From Opitutaceae bacterium TAV5 (GTDB taxonomy: Bacteria > Verrucomicrobiota > Verrucomicrobiia > Opitutales > Opitutaceae): 64,000 nt of DNA. Each line of letters starts with the position of its first letter. The stretch's first letter is position 1. The notes beneath the pieces were generated by a model, which saw nothing but the letters and a program-made list of their open reading frames with translations, made no database searches and was not told the DNA's origin. Position numbers and translations under genes: made by a program. Shown piece after piece: positions 17,518 through 25,807 of the stretch. The stretch is taken from the NCBI GenBank assembly GCA_000242935.3, contig CP007053.1:868001-932000 (forward strand). The letters are read 5' to 3'.

Positions 17518-18267
17518 CTACTTTGCGGGATCGAACGCCTGGTCATCATTCCATGGCCAGACGTTCGCCGTGCATACATCCTTTGCCGCAACGTGCCAGT
17601 CGGCGAAGAGAATCATGGCCTTCCGTCCGAACAGAGGAGCGATGCCCCGGTCGCTGGTCGTGCCTCCCGTGTAGCCTTTGCTGGCAGCCATCGGCGAAGG
17701 CACGCCGGTTTCAAGCTGAATGCCGCCGCCTTTGGTCACCTTGATCGCTTCGGTGGTCGCCAGGACGATGAAGCGGGAGGGTTGCGAGAGGCTGCTGTAG
17801 CGAACCGGGGTGGCGTTTTTGAGCGTGGCGTCGGGATAGGTGTGGTTGAGGTTGGTGTTGTATCCGAAAACACCGTGCCCGGTGCCGGTGTGTTGAGCTT
17901 CCTGCACGGGGTCGCGAAAGATCGGGAGTTTGTAAACGAGACCGGACGCCGCCCCATCGATGCCGGTGACTCGGCCGTCCATACCGAACTTGTTTTGATA
18001 GGGGCCGATGTAGGGCATCATGTAGTGCGGCCACCGTTTGTCCGCCGCATCGTCGGGATCGGGCAGGCAGTCGCGGCGATCCTGCACGTAGAGAGCGAAT
18101 GCTGCGCCCAGCTCTTTCAGGCGGCTGGTGCAGACGGCTTGCCTGGCCGTCTCGCGAACCTTGCTGACAGTGGGGATGATAATCGCGGCAAGGATGCCGA
18201 TGATGGCAATCACTGTGAGCAACTCGATCAACGTGAAGGCGGTGATGCGTTTGGGGGGAATGCTCAT
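17518..18267 (-). CDS. Prepilin-like protein (cassette 2)
   Basis: This 249-residue protein has leader RITA followed by [20 protein letters not shown], a type III signal with Ala at -1 and Glu at +5. The region VCTSRLKELGAAFALYVQDRRDCLP matches the N-terminal helix of DUF1559-like pseudopilins. The tail is KAMILFADWHVAAKD: the second-to-last landmark of the family is kept, but the leading His is lost and the DG has become DW. It sits immediately upstream of a LamG PEP-CTERM gene in the same orientation family as cassette 1. Function unknown; expected to be processed by a prepilin peptidase. Confidence 0.82.
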   Translation of the reverse strand: MSIPPKRITAFTLIELLTVIAIIGILAAIIIPTVSKVRETARQAVCTSRLKELGAAFALYVQDRRDCLPDPDDAADKRWPHYMMPYIGPYQNKFGMDGRVTGIDGAASGLVYKLPIFRDPVQEAQHTGTGHGVFGYNTNLNHTYPDATLKNATPVRYSSLSQPSRFIVLATTEAIKVTKGGGIQLETGVPSPMAASKGYTGGTTSDRGIAPLFGRKAMILFADWHVAAKDVCTANVWPWNDDQAFDPAK

Positions 18268-18312
18268 GTCAGGATTTTTGTTGGATATTTCCGGAGTGGT
18301 TGCTGGAAGACT

Positions 18313-19155
18313 TCAGCGTGTCAGCCGACGTCGAAGGGCGGTGGCGGCCAATGCCAGCCCGCCCGCCAGCCATGCCCATACGGCGGGCTCGGGAACGGGG
18401 GTACTGGTCATGTCGGTTTGCCAGATGTTGTTGATGGCGATGGTATCGAGCGCACCGGTGGCATCGCTGGCCGAACCGTAGAACTTGATGTTGTCGATCC
18501 AGCCATCAAGGGAACGGCCATTGGTGCTGTTGGCACCGAACATCAGCTTGACGACGCTGCTACCCCAGTTGAGGGAGCCGCGGTCAGCAGTGACCGTGCT
18601 GGATTCGAAACTGCCCGGTTGTGTTTCGGTCCCCTTCGTTCCGACGTAAAACGTAAGGTTGTCGGAGTTGCTTTTTCCGTTGTAGGAAACCGCTACAAAA
18701 ATCCATTCGCCGGAGGTAGCGAGCGTGGAAGTGCTATAAGTGCCGAGAGAGGTGCCGCTGTTGAATGTAAGTTTTTGGGAACCGCTGCTGTCGGCACCAT
18801 CGAAGGCCAGGAGTTGAGTGCCGTTATCGAACAGGCGAGTCGCACCTTTGGTCTGCATTCCATCGGTCTTGAACCACATGGTCACGGTAAACGAAGCAAG
18901 CGTGCCGAGGGTGCCCTCGTAATAAGCGCCGCCACCGGCGCCGGACATGGTGGCGGCAGTGTTATCCAGGGCTTTGTCCACAGGGGCACCGGAAAGGCCG
19001 GTGCCGGCTGCTCCGATGTGCGCGGTGCCAGAGGAAGTCGCGCTGGTTTCGGGGGTGTTAAAATCGTAACTGAACAGAAGCTCCGCGCGCGCGGAGGATG
19101 CGACAAGAACAAGGCTGGCAAGGAATGCCGCGAGGAATGTGCTTTGCGTTTTCAT
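18313..19155 (-). CDS. LamG PEP-CTERM exported protein (cassette 2)
   Basis: The start is the ATG at 19153-19155, where a signal peptide begins (MKTQSTFLAAFLASLVLVAS, cleavage after ARA). The mature 255 residues are a LamG/ConA-like lectin sandwich with FTVTMWFKTDG, WIFVAVSYNGKSN, LMFGANSTNGRSLDGWIDNI and an Asp/Gly-rich final strand. The tail PVPEPAVWAWLAGGLALAAT followed by RRR is a PEP-CTERM sorting signal. It is probably displayed on or released from the surface and may bind a glycan, by analogy with LamG domains. It lies 71 bases after another LamG protein on the same strand. Confidence 0.87.
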   Translation of the reverse strand: MKTQSTFLAAFLASLVLVASSARAELLFSYDFNTPETSATSSGTAHIGAAGTGLSGAPVDKALDNTAATMSGAGGGAYYEGTLGTLASFTVTMWFKTDGMQTKGATRLFDNGTQLLAFDGADSSGSQKLTFNSGTSLGTYSTSTLATSGEWIFVAVSYNGKSNSDNLTFYVGTKGTETQPGSFESSTVTADRGSLNWGSSVVKLMFGANSTNGRSLDGWIDNIKFYGSASDATGALDTIAINNIWQTDMTSTPVPEPAVWAWLAGGLALAATALRRRLTR

Positions 19156-19226
19156 GATGGAGTGTGGATTCAGATGAGTTTGGGAAACAGGAATGGTATG
19201 GCAGGCAAACAAGGGGAGGGGGCGGC

Positions 19227-20051
19227 TCAGCGAGTGGAACTGACGGCGCGTTCATCGAGCACGGTCTGGCATTCGGAAAGCACAAGCGCTCCCGTAGTTT
19301 CATTGTCATGACTGTAAACGCGGACGTCGTCGATCCAGCCGGAAAGCGCGCGTCCATTGGCGGTGTTGGAACCGACGACAAGTTCAACTTTGCCGGCCGG
19401 CTTTGCCCAGAGCGGCTCCGCGGTGGTGCCGATGGCGAGCGCCTGAATCGGGTCGGTTCCGGAACCGATAAACAGGCGCAGGTTGTCGCGTTCGTAGGTG
19501 CCGTCGTAAGCGAAAGCCACGAACACCCACTTGTCAGTCTCCTGGAGCAACGGACGGGGAGTGGTGTGCGACAAAAGGGACCTGTCGCCAAGGTTGACGG
19601 TCAGTCTTCCCTGGTTGATTCCGAGGAGCAGATGCTTCGGCGCGATGCCGTGAAGCTCCCAGAGGCGCGTGCCCTGAGCGAGCGGCTGGCCGGGACTGGT
19701 GTGAAACCACATCGTCACGGTAAACGCCTTTTGTGGCCCCCAGCCGGCACCCGCATAACGGACGCTGCCGCCGGTCCCTCCGGTCGCGGAACCCATGACG
19801 GCGGCGGTGTTGTCCAGCGCATTCCTGCGTGGCGCGGTGGCGCCGGGAATCGGGGCGATCCGGGCTTTGCCCGTAACCACGCCGTTGCGGCCATGCCCGG
19901 AAACATCAGGGACGGATTGTCCACTGGCGTCGGCAAAGTCGTAACGAAGCTGAAGCGGCATTTCAGCCCCGTCTTCGATGGCCGCCGCCCGGGAGGGCAG
20001 AGCGAACAGGGCAAGCGCAGCAAGGTATGCAAATAACGGAAGAAGTCTCAT
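19227..20051 (-). CDS. LamG domain exported protein without sorting tail (cassette 2)
   Basis: This 274-residue protein has signal peptide MRLLPLFAYLAALALFALPS with cleavage near AAA. One LamG/ConA-like domain (about 35-260) shows FTVTMWFHTSPG, KWVFVAFAYDG and LVVGSNTANGRALSGWIDDV, closely parallel to its neighbour at 18313-19155, so the two look like paralogues from a duplication. Unlike the neighbour it ends at CQTVLDERAVSSTR with no PEP-CTERM tail. It may therefore be periplasmic or secreted rather than surface-anchored. It lies 42 bases after the BNR propeller gene on the same strand. Function unknown; a glycan-binding helper is plausible. Confidence 0.82.
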   Translation of the reverse strand: MRLLPLFAYLAALALFALPSRAAAIEDGAEMPLQLRYDFADASGQSVPDVSGHGRNGVVTGKARIAPIPGATAPRRNALDNTAAVMGSATGGTGGSVRYAGAGWGPQKAFTVTMWFHTSPGQPLAQGTRLWELHGIAPKHLLLGINQGRLTVNLGDRSLLSHTTPRPLLQETDKWVFVAFAYDGTYERDNLRLFIGSGTDPIQALAIGTTAEPLWAKPAGKVELVVGSNTANGRALSGWIDDVRVYSHDNETTGALVLSECQTVLDERAVSSTR

Positions 20052-20093
20052 GTGGTGAAAAGCAGGATGGAGGTACGCGTGAGTTTGCAGGGG

Positions 20094-21473
20094 TCAGCCG
20101 GAGGTTGTTTCGACCGTGATGATCTCCAGCGGGCCCGGAGCCGGAACCGGAGGCTCGGGCGGACGGTCGCGGTTGAAGGGAAGCGATTCGCGCCTCAACA
20201 GGTAACGCCTTCCCGGATGCGTCGTGCTCGGTTCGGACGGCATGCGCACCGTGAGACGCGGATCTTCGCCAGTACGACGCAGGAGCTCGGGCGGGACATA
20301 TGTAGGCAGTTCGTCGTTACGCAGTTTCTCGCCGAGTTTCAGCGTCGTCGGATCGATGCGCCAAGTCCCGCTCCCCTCCACCTTGTTTTCGAGTCCGATG
20401 TAGTACCCGACACGCGGGTCATGGCGGAGTTCGGAACAGCTCACATCGAAGGAGATCGTACCGCCGCCGCCGGGAGACCAGCGATAATTCCAGTCGGTGA
20501 GGCAGGTGATTTTCCAGACGCCGCCTTCATCGCGGGCGAAATAAATCTGGGTCGCTCCCTTGTCATCATATTTATGATACGAGATTACGGTTCTTCCCTT
20601 GTCATCGAAGCCGATGCGGCCAGTGCCGTTGATGATGGCGCCGCCCGGAGGAACGGGATCGATGACGGAGCCCGGTGTCTTGAGCGAAATGGGCAGGGAA
20701 AGCGATTTGCCGTCGGCCGTTTCCCAGTGCACGAGATCACGCGACCGGGCGTAGGAGAGGTCGTGATTGGAGCCGGCGTCGGGTGTGCCGCGCCAGACCC
20801 AGGTGAGATGCCAGAGGCCGTCGGGACCGCGCACGGGGCCGACGGGATAGGCGTTCATGAGGCCCTGACCATCGAAGAGAGGCTTGTCCGTCAGCCGGGT
20901 CCAGCGTCTGCTCTTTTCGTCGTAGCGGTTGTAGAGCGTGTCGCCGTTGCCGCTTTCGCCGTCACGGTACGTGAAAATCAGTTCGTCGCCGGAGCCCTTG
21001 ATGAACTGCGGATACGTCACGCGCATTTCACGGGCGCCGGTCATGCGGGCCACAGGACGCAGCGACATCACGTCGCCGGGGGTCGTGGTCCGGAAATAGA
21101 TGAGCGGCGCACAGTGCATGTTGCCGGTGACGTGGAGCTGGCCGTCGCGGTCGAGCGCCAGGGTGACGTAGTTGTGCGAATCCCAGCCGACACGCGTGGG
21201 CAGCACGCGTTTGGTCCACTGACGGGAACCGAGCGATCGCGAGGCCACGGCCATGTCGCGGTTGGCGTCGTAGTAGGCGACATACTGGCGGTTGTTGGCT
21301 TCGTCGGTGAGCGACTGGAAGCCGACTGTAAGGCCGGAGAAAATACGATCCACCTCGACACGCTCCACAATGCGCGTGGTCCCGGCCGGAGCCGGCAACG
21401 TGAAGGCGGCGAGAAGGGCGATGCCTGTGGCAAGCAAGGGGAATCGGGATCGGAGGCAGATGGCTGTTTTCAT
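20094..21473 (-). CDS. Secreted BNR-type beta-propeller (polysaccharide lyase-like)
   Basis: The ATG at 21471-21473 starts a signal peptide (MKTAICLRSRFPLLATGIAL, cleavage near APAG) and is preferred to a longer frame with a basic lead. The 459-residue protein shows BNR/Asp-box-like blades: NRQYVAYYDANRDMAVASR, HNYVTLALDRDGQLHVTGN, FTYRDGESGNGDTLYNRYD and GPDGLWHLTWVWRG. This is the BNR_4-type family, which includes ulvan-lyase-like and rhamnosidase-like seven-blade enzymes. His and Arg residues in the DSHNYV and NHDLSYA elements could be catalytic. The enzyme class is inferred from fold family only. It is the presumed lead enzyme of cassette 2. Confidence 0.75.
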   Translation of the reverse strand: MKTAICLRSRFPLLATGIALLAAFTLPAPAGTTRIVERVEVDRIFSGLTVGFQSLTDEANNRQYVAYYDANRDMAVASRSLGSRQWTKRVLPTRVGWDSHNYVTLALDRDGQLHVTGNMHCAPLIYFRTTTPGDVMSLRPVARMTGAREMRVTYPQFIKGSGDELIFTYRDGESGNGDTLYNRYDEKSRRWTRLTDKPLFDGQGLMNAYPVGPVRGPDGLWHLTWVWRGTPDAGSNHDLSYARSRDLVHWETADGKSLSLPISLKTPGSVIDPVPPGGAIINGTGRIGFDDKGRTVISYHKYDDKGATQIYFARDEGGVWKITCLTDWNYRWSPGGGGTISFDVSCSELRHDPRVGYYIGLENKVEGSGTWRIDPTTLKLGEKLRNDELPTYVPPELLRRTGEDPRLTVRMPSEPSTTHPGRRYLLRRESLPFNRDRPPEPPVPAPGPLEIITVETTSG

Positions 21474-21690
21474 ACGTGACGGGGAAAAATGGCGAGTGGA
21501 CGGCGGGGGAAACAAGGTCTGCTGAATCGCAGTGAGAAACTGGCGCCATGAAGCGCGGAGTGACGCGCCGGTAAAGTTCATGCAATAGATGCAACAAACC
21601 TCGATTTTCGCCCCAGAGGAGAAAAGGGAGGAGCCGTTTGACGAACGGAAAAACGGAGCCGCCGATTTTCGGTTGCCTGCGCCTCTCCGC

Positions 21691-22884
21691 CTAGACCCGC
21701 ACCGGGGCAGGCACGCCGTAGCCGTAACCGATATCCGGCAGGTGGTGGGCAAAGGATTTTCGCGGCAGCAGCGGCACCTGCATCTGGCGGAACCGGCGCA
21801 ACTCCTCCGCCCGCCGGGCGAGTTCCTCCGGCGTCGCATCGGTCAACGGGCGGATCGTGGGGCCTTCCATCCAGGGGTTTTCGACAAAGGTATGTTGTAT
21901 CCGCTCCAGAGGACCGAATTCACGTTGCTGGATCATGCCGGCAAGCTGGTTGATCGCGCAGATGCCCAGCGTCTGCGCGTTCTCGTAAATGCCGCCGCAC
22001 ACCGCCGTGGGGTGGGCGATATCGGTCAACACCACGTTCACATCGTCCGGCACGGCATGCCCCTGCCTGAGGATGACGTGAATGATGCGCCATTCGTTGG
22101 TGAGGATGCTGTCGGGGCGATGCTCCAGATACCACTCGCGGAAAGTTTCGACGCAGCTTTTCCAACGCTCCCGCCGGATCAGGACTGGAGGCCATGCGAT
22201 CTCCGGGTGCACATCGCGCATGTAGCCGAACGCGGAATGGATGAGGTGATCGGTATGCACATCGGTGTCGTCAAACAACGCCAGCCCGATCCGCCGCCCG
22301 AAACGGCGACGCAATTCGTCGAGCGCCCGCACCGCCCCGCGAAAATAATGCGGCACAATCGTCGGAAAACCCGGTTGTTCCCCGGTCGGGTAGCCGACAG
22401 ACACCGCCGCCATCCGCGAAAAATCAAACCCCGTGCAAACCGGAGAACGGCGCACCGAGCACAGCACCGCCCCCTCGATGCCGCGCGCGGCGATGATGCG
22501 TTGCACGGCCGGCACGGCCGACTCGTCGGGCAAGGCCATCTCGACCAGCCTGTAACCGAGCGCCTCCGCCCGCTGCCGTGCGCCGGCAAACATCGACAGC
22601 AGACGGTGGCGCGGCACGGGAGCCTTGCGCAGTCCTCCCTTGTACGGATGCAACCAGGCAAGTTCGGCGCGCACCGAAGCGCGCTTCTTGCGGGTTCGAT
22701 ATGCGATCAATGCCCGCAGCATCGGATCGGGCCGATAACCCAACGCGCGCGCCGAGTCCTCGACACGTTCGCGTGTCGCCGCCGAAAATCGCGTGTCGCC
22801 ACGCAAGCAACGCGAGGCCGTGCTCACGCTCACCTTCGCATGGGCCGCCACTTGCTGGAGATTGACCTGAACGGAGGGGGGCAT
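21691..22884 (-). CDS. LacI-family regulator of cassette 2
   Basis: This 397-residue protein has a LacI helix-turn-helix at residues 7-60 (VNLQQVAAHAKVSVSTASRC, then LRGDTRFSAATRERV). The sensor domain includes GIEGAVLC near 140, RRIGLALFDDTDVHTDHL near 210 and VNVVLTDIAHPTAVCGG near 315. A 40-residue C-terminal helix-rich tail (ATPEELARRAEELRRFRQMQ) is longer than usual. It lies upstream of the BNR propeller and LamG genes on the same strand, 217 bases away. It is probably their regulator, but it could act on distant genes too. Effector unknown. Confidence 0.9.
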   Translation of the reverse strand: MPPSVQVNLQQVAAHAKVSVSTASRCLRGDTRFSAATRERVEDSARALGYRPDPMLRALIAYRTRKKRASVRAELAWLHPYKGGLRKAPVPRHRLLSMFAGARQRAEALGYRLVEMALPDESAVPAVQRIIAARGIEGAVLCSVRRSPVCTGFDFSRMAAVSVGYPTGEQPGFPTIVPHYFRGAVRALDELRRRFGRRIGLALFDDTDVHTDHLIHSAFGYMRDVHPEIAWPPVLIRRERWKSCVETFREWYLEHRPDSILTNEWRIIHVILRQGHAVPDDVNVVLTDIAHPTAVCGGIYENAQTLGICAINQLAGMIQQREFGPLERIQHTFVENPWMEGPTIRPLTDATPEELARRAEELRRFRQMQVPLLPRKSFAHHLPDIGYGYGVPAPVRV

Positions 22885-23048
22885 GCCCGTTCGTATCCGG
22901 GTGAACCGGCGCAGCAGTCAAGCGCGTTTGCTCCCGGACGGCCTGCACGGATGCCTGCCGGGAGGGATGCATGAGGCGCGCAGGCGTCCGGCCCGCGTCG
23001 CTTCGGACGCCTTGCGCTCCACCCCGTTCGCCCGTTTGCTTGTGTGAC

Positions 23049-23720
23049 ATGATCCATGCAATCACGCTCAAGGTTTGCGGCATCACTCGCGCGGAAGACG
23101 CCGTCGTGGCGGCGGAGCTGGGGGCGGATTTTCTCGGCTTCATCTTCTATCCCAAATCCCCGCGACGCGTGAGCATGACCGGATATGAGGCGTTGCGCCC
23201 CGGTCTGCCCGCCGCCACCGGCGCGCCCGGTGCGCCCCGGCGCGTGGCCGTGATGGTCGAGCCCGGGCTGGCCGATCTCACCGCAGCCCTGCGGGCGGGT
23301 TTCGATTTTTTCCAGATCCATTTCAACCCGACCGTGCCGCGTTCGCTCGTCATGGAATGGAGCGAACTCGTCGGCCGCAAACGTCTCTGGCTCGCGCCAC
23401 GGCTGCCGGCCGGCGCGGAGGTCTCTCCGTTGCTCCTGCCGCTCGCGGACACATTTTTGTTGGATACATTTGATGCCGAAAGCTTCGGCGGATCGGGCCG
23501 GACGGGTGACTGGCAGAAATTTGCGCGCCATCGCGAGGCGTTTCCCGAAAAAACCTGGATCCTCGCCGGCGGCCTCGATCCGCAAAACATCGCCGACGCG
23601 ATTACCCGCAGCGGTGCGCAGTTCGTGGATGTGAACAGCGGCGTCGAGGATTCACCCGGCGTGAAGGACCACGCCCGGCTGCGTGCCCTCGCGGCTGCGC
23701 TGGGCGGGAAGAAAATGTAA
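23049..23720 (+). CDS. trpF: Phosphoribosylanthranilate isomerase
   Basis: This 223-residue TIM barrel catalyses the Amadori rearrangement of phosphoribosylanthranilate in tryptophan synthesis. The start is set at ATG 23049, just before MIHAITLKVCGITRAEDAV with catalytic Cys in KVCGIT. Phosphate-binding elements are ILAGGLDPQNI and FVDVNSGVEDSPGVKD. The catalytic Asp is likely in FLLDTFDAESFGGSGRTGDW. A middle insertion makes it slightly longer than typical TrpF (about 205). No other trp genes are in the window, so the pathway is scattered here. Upstream spacing of 165 bases to the divergent LacI gene. Confidence 0.93.
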   Translation: MIHAITLKVCGITRAEDAVVAAELGADFLGFIFYPKSPRRVSMTGYEALRPGLPAATGAPGAPRRVAVMVEPGLADLTAALRAGFDFFQIHFNPTVPRSLVMEWSELVGRKRLWLAPRLPAGAEVSPLLLPLADTFLLDTFDAESFGGSGRTGDWQKFARHREAFPEKTWILAGGLDPQNIADAITRSGAQFVDVNSGVEDSPGVKDHARLRALAAALGGKKM

Positions 23721-23722
23721 AG

Positions 23723-23748
23723 GAGCGGCGGCATTCCTGCCGCTGCGT
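23723..23748. repeat. REP-like hairpin, GGAGCGGCGGCATTCCTGCC type
   Basis: This is the same unit as the arms of the repeat at 5448-5597 with only two changed bases in the loop, and the change is compensated in the hairpin (T-A for A-T). It follows the trpF stop by a few bases, with a GC stem and TTCC loop. Confidence 0.65.
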
Positions 23749-23828
23749 CCAGACCGAAGGCCGCCAAAAAACGCATCGTTGCAGATTAGGGGTTGGTTTC
23801 AGCGCTTCCGCCGTGTTTCCTGGGCAGT

Positions 23829-24641
23829 GTGCTGAAAATCCTGTTCATCGGAGACATTGTGGGCCGTCCTGGCCGGGAAATTCTGGTGGAGCGGCTCGGC
23901 CGGCTCCGCCGCGAGTCGGGAGCCGATATCGTCATCGCCAACGGCGAAAATGCCGCCGCCGGCTCCGGTATCACCGAAAGCATCGCCAGGAGCCTCCTCG
24001 CCAACGGCATCGATGCCATCACCCTCGGCGATCACGTCTGGGACCAGCGCGGCTGGGAGAGCGACATCGGCGGCTTCGAACGCGTCTGCCGGCCCGCCAA
24101 CCTTCCCGTCAGCAACCCCGGCCGCGATCATCTGATCGTCAACGTCAACGGGTTCCGGCTCGGCATTTTCACGCTGCTCGGGCGCCACTTCATGAAGATC
24201 AACACCGACTGTCCCTTCCACATGGCCGACGCCATGCTGGCGCGGCTCGCCGGTCAGGTGGACGGCATTTTTGTCGAGATGCATGCCGAGGCCACCAGCG
24301 AAAAACAGGCGATGGGCTGGCATCTCGACGGACGCGCCATTGCCGTGCTCGGCACACACACCCACGTGCCGACGGCCGACGCCACGGTCTTGCCCGGCGG
24401 CACGGCCTTCATGTGCGATGTGGGCATGACCGGCCCCTATGCCTCGATCCTCGGGCGCACGGTCCGGCCGGTGCTCGACAAGTTTCTCGACGGCATGCCG
24501 CGCCGTTTCGAGGTCGCCGAAGGCGACGTGCGCATCTCGGCCGCGCTCGTGGACTACGACGAAACGCTGAAGCGAGCCGCGCGCGTGGAGCTCATCACCA
24601 TCCGCCGCAACAACACCGAGCTCCTCGCCGCCCGGTTGTAA
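23829..24641 (+). CDS. YmdB-family metallophosphoesterase (TIGR00282 type)
   Basis: The start is GTG 23829 because LKILFIGDIVGRPGR is the conserved N-terminus of the family; an upstream TTG start would add 12 alien residues. The 270-residue enzyme shows the dimetal motifs GDIVG (Asp), NGENAAAGSGI (Asn/Glu), GDHVWDQRG (His), EMHAEATSEKQA (His/Glu) and GTHTHVPTADA (His pair). Bacillus YmdB is a 2',3'-cyclic-AMP phosphodiesterase and colony switch. The substrate here has not been shown. It is often linked to RNase Y genes in other phyla; none is seen here. Confidence 0.92.
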   Translation: MLKILFIGDIVGRPGREILVERLGRLRRESGADIVIANGENAAAGSGITESIARSLLANGIDAITLGDHVWDQRGWESDIGGFERVCRPANLPVSNPGRDHLIVNVNGFRLGIFTLLGRHFMKINTDCPFHMADAMLARLAGQVDGIFVEMHAEATSEKQAMGWHLDGRAIAVLGTHTHVPTADATVLPGGTAFMCDVGMTGPYASILGRTVRPVLDKFLDGMPRRFEVAEGDVRISAALVDYDETLKRAARVELITIRRNNTELLAARL

Positions 24642-24669
24642 TTCGCGTCCGATAACCGGACGAAACGAA

Positions 24670-24722
24670 GTGGCGCGGGCGTCCCGCCCGCTTCCGACGT
24701 GGCACGGGCATCCTTGCCCGTG
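24670..24722. repeat. Two adjacent REP-like hairpins (GTGGCGCGGGCGTCCCGCCC and GTGGCACGGGCATCCTTGCC types)
   Basis: The two hairpins lie head to tail between the phosphoesterase gene and the convergent lipoprotein gene. Each is GTGGC[G/A]CGGGC, a short TCC-containing loop, then the complement. Close relatives are at 27093-27136, 27532-27556 and 41325-41513. Confidence 0.7.
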
Positions 24723-24812
24723 AGCGTTGCCTCTCCGCGTGACGCGTCGTGCCGGGAAAGGCTGCTGCGCCGGGGAGGCGTTGTGCCTCCGGCTTCCGCG
24801 TGCGTTGCGTTC

Positions 24813-25754
24813 TCAGCGCACGGTTACGGGAATGGTGACTTCGCCGGAACCGAAGCCCTTCAGGTAGAGGCTGCCGGCGCCCGGCTCTCCGCCCTCGACC
24901 TTCACGGTCGTGCTCGTGCTGCCGGCCGGGATTGTCACCTCGGGCATGATCACGCTCTTCGGAACGTCCGTCAGCACGTCGAGCGTCAGGCCGGCGGCCG
25001 GAGCAGGCGAGGAGAGGATGAACGTAAGATTCTGCGACTGCCCCCTGGCAAGCTGGAGCGAGGTCGGCGACACCTGGACGGTGGTGCCGGCAGGCGCGGA
25101 GCGGGAAACATCCCCGTCAACCCGGAACGTGCCGACCGGCGAAGTGCCATTGGCGCCCGCAATCGTCACGTCGTAGTTACGACCCGCCGGGACATCCGGC
25201 ACATAAAAAGCGATCGAGTTGGCCGATTCGTAGGCGGTCTGCACCGGCGTGCCGTCGAAGGATACGGCGTCCTGCGGAGTAAAACCGCGTCCCACGATGC
25301 TCACGCGGGCGCCGGCCGGGCCGCGGCTGGTCTCGAGCGAAAGCACGTAGCGGCCCACGATGCGCGACCGGACGATGTCGGTGTAGGCCTCGCGCGAGTG
25401 GGACTTGCCGCCGGCATCCTGCACCTCGTAGTTAACGATGTAATAGTAGGCCACCTCGTCGCGCCCGGCGGGGAGCTGGTAGTCGAACTCGTACACGTAT
25501 TTGCCCAGCTCGCTCGGTTTCATCGCGAAGCTCTGGCCGTCCACGACCATGCGCACCTTGATGCTGCTCGGGACGATCGTGCCCCCTCCGGGATTGACGC
25601 GGGCCGAGAACGTGAAGATCCGCGACGGATTGTCGGGAATGGCCTCGGGCGTGAGATTGGTGACTTGAAGATTGCAGCCCGCCAGCATGAGGCAGAGCGC
25701 AACCGGAAGGATGGCGATGAGTCGTTTCACTTGGGCAGAACGGAAGGTTAACAT
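24813..25754 (-). CDS. Lipoprotein with IPT/TIG-type and Calx-beta-like domains
   Basis: From ATG 25752-25754 the 313-residue protein has an n-region with Arg/Lys, a hydrophobic core and lipobox LMLAGC (acylated Cys27), so it is a lipoprotein. Residues about 30-130 form a beta domain with YVYEFDYQLPAG and VAYYYIVNYEVQDAGG. An IPT/TIG fold follows (about 132-215: GPAGARVSIVGRGFTPQDAV). The last part is a Calx-beta/BACON-like strand set (VQVSPTSLQLARGQSQNLTF). It is probably periplasmic or outer-membrane facing and perhaps holds a glycan or protein; role unknown. A GTG at 25730 is an alternative start. It diverges from the HemW-like gene 53 bases away. Confidence 0.75.
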   Translation of the reverse strand: MLTFRSAQVKRLIAILPVALCLMLAGCNLQVTNLTPEAIPDNPSRIFTFSARVNPGGGTIVPSSIKVRMVVDGQSFAMKPSELGKYVYEFDYQLPAGRDEVAYYYIVNYEVQDAGGKSHSREAYTDIVRSRIVGRYVLSLETSRGPAGARVSIVGRGFTPQDAVSFDGTPVQTAYESANSIAFYVPDVPAGRNYDVTIAGANGTSPVGTFRVDGDVSRSAPAGTTVQVSPTSLQLARGQSQNLTFILSSPAPAAGLTLDVLTDVPKSVIMPEVTIPAGSTSTTVKVEGGEPGAGSLYLKGFGSGEVTIPVTVR

Positions 25755-25807
25755 TCTTTTGAGAAAACCAGGTTGACGGAACGCAACAGAAAGCCCCCCC
25801 CTTGGCA

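Noticed and set aside
16618-19311. An 897-codon plus-strand frame across the DegT and LamG genes
   Set aside because: It is out of frame with DegT and antisense to the prepilin-like and LamG genes; the translation begins with long Ser/Pro/Thr runs.
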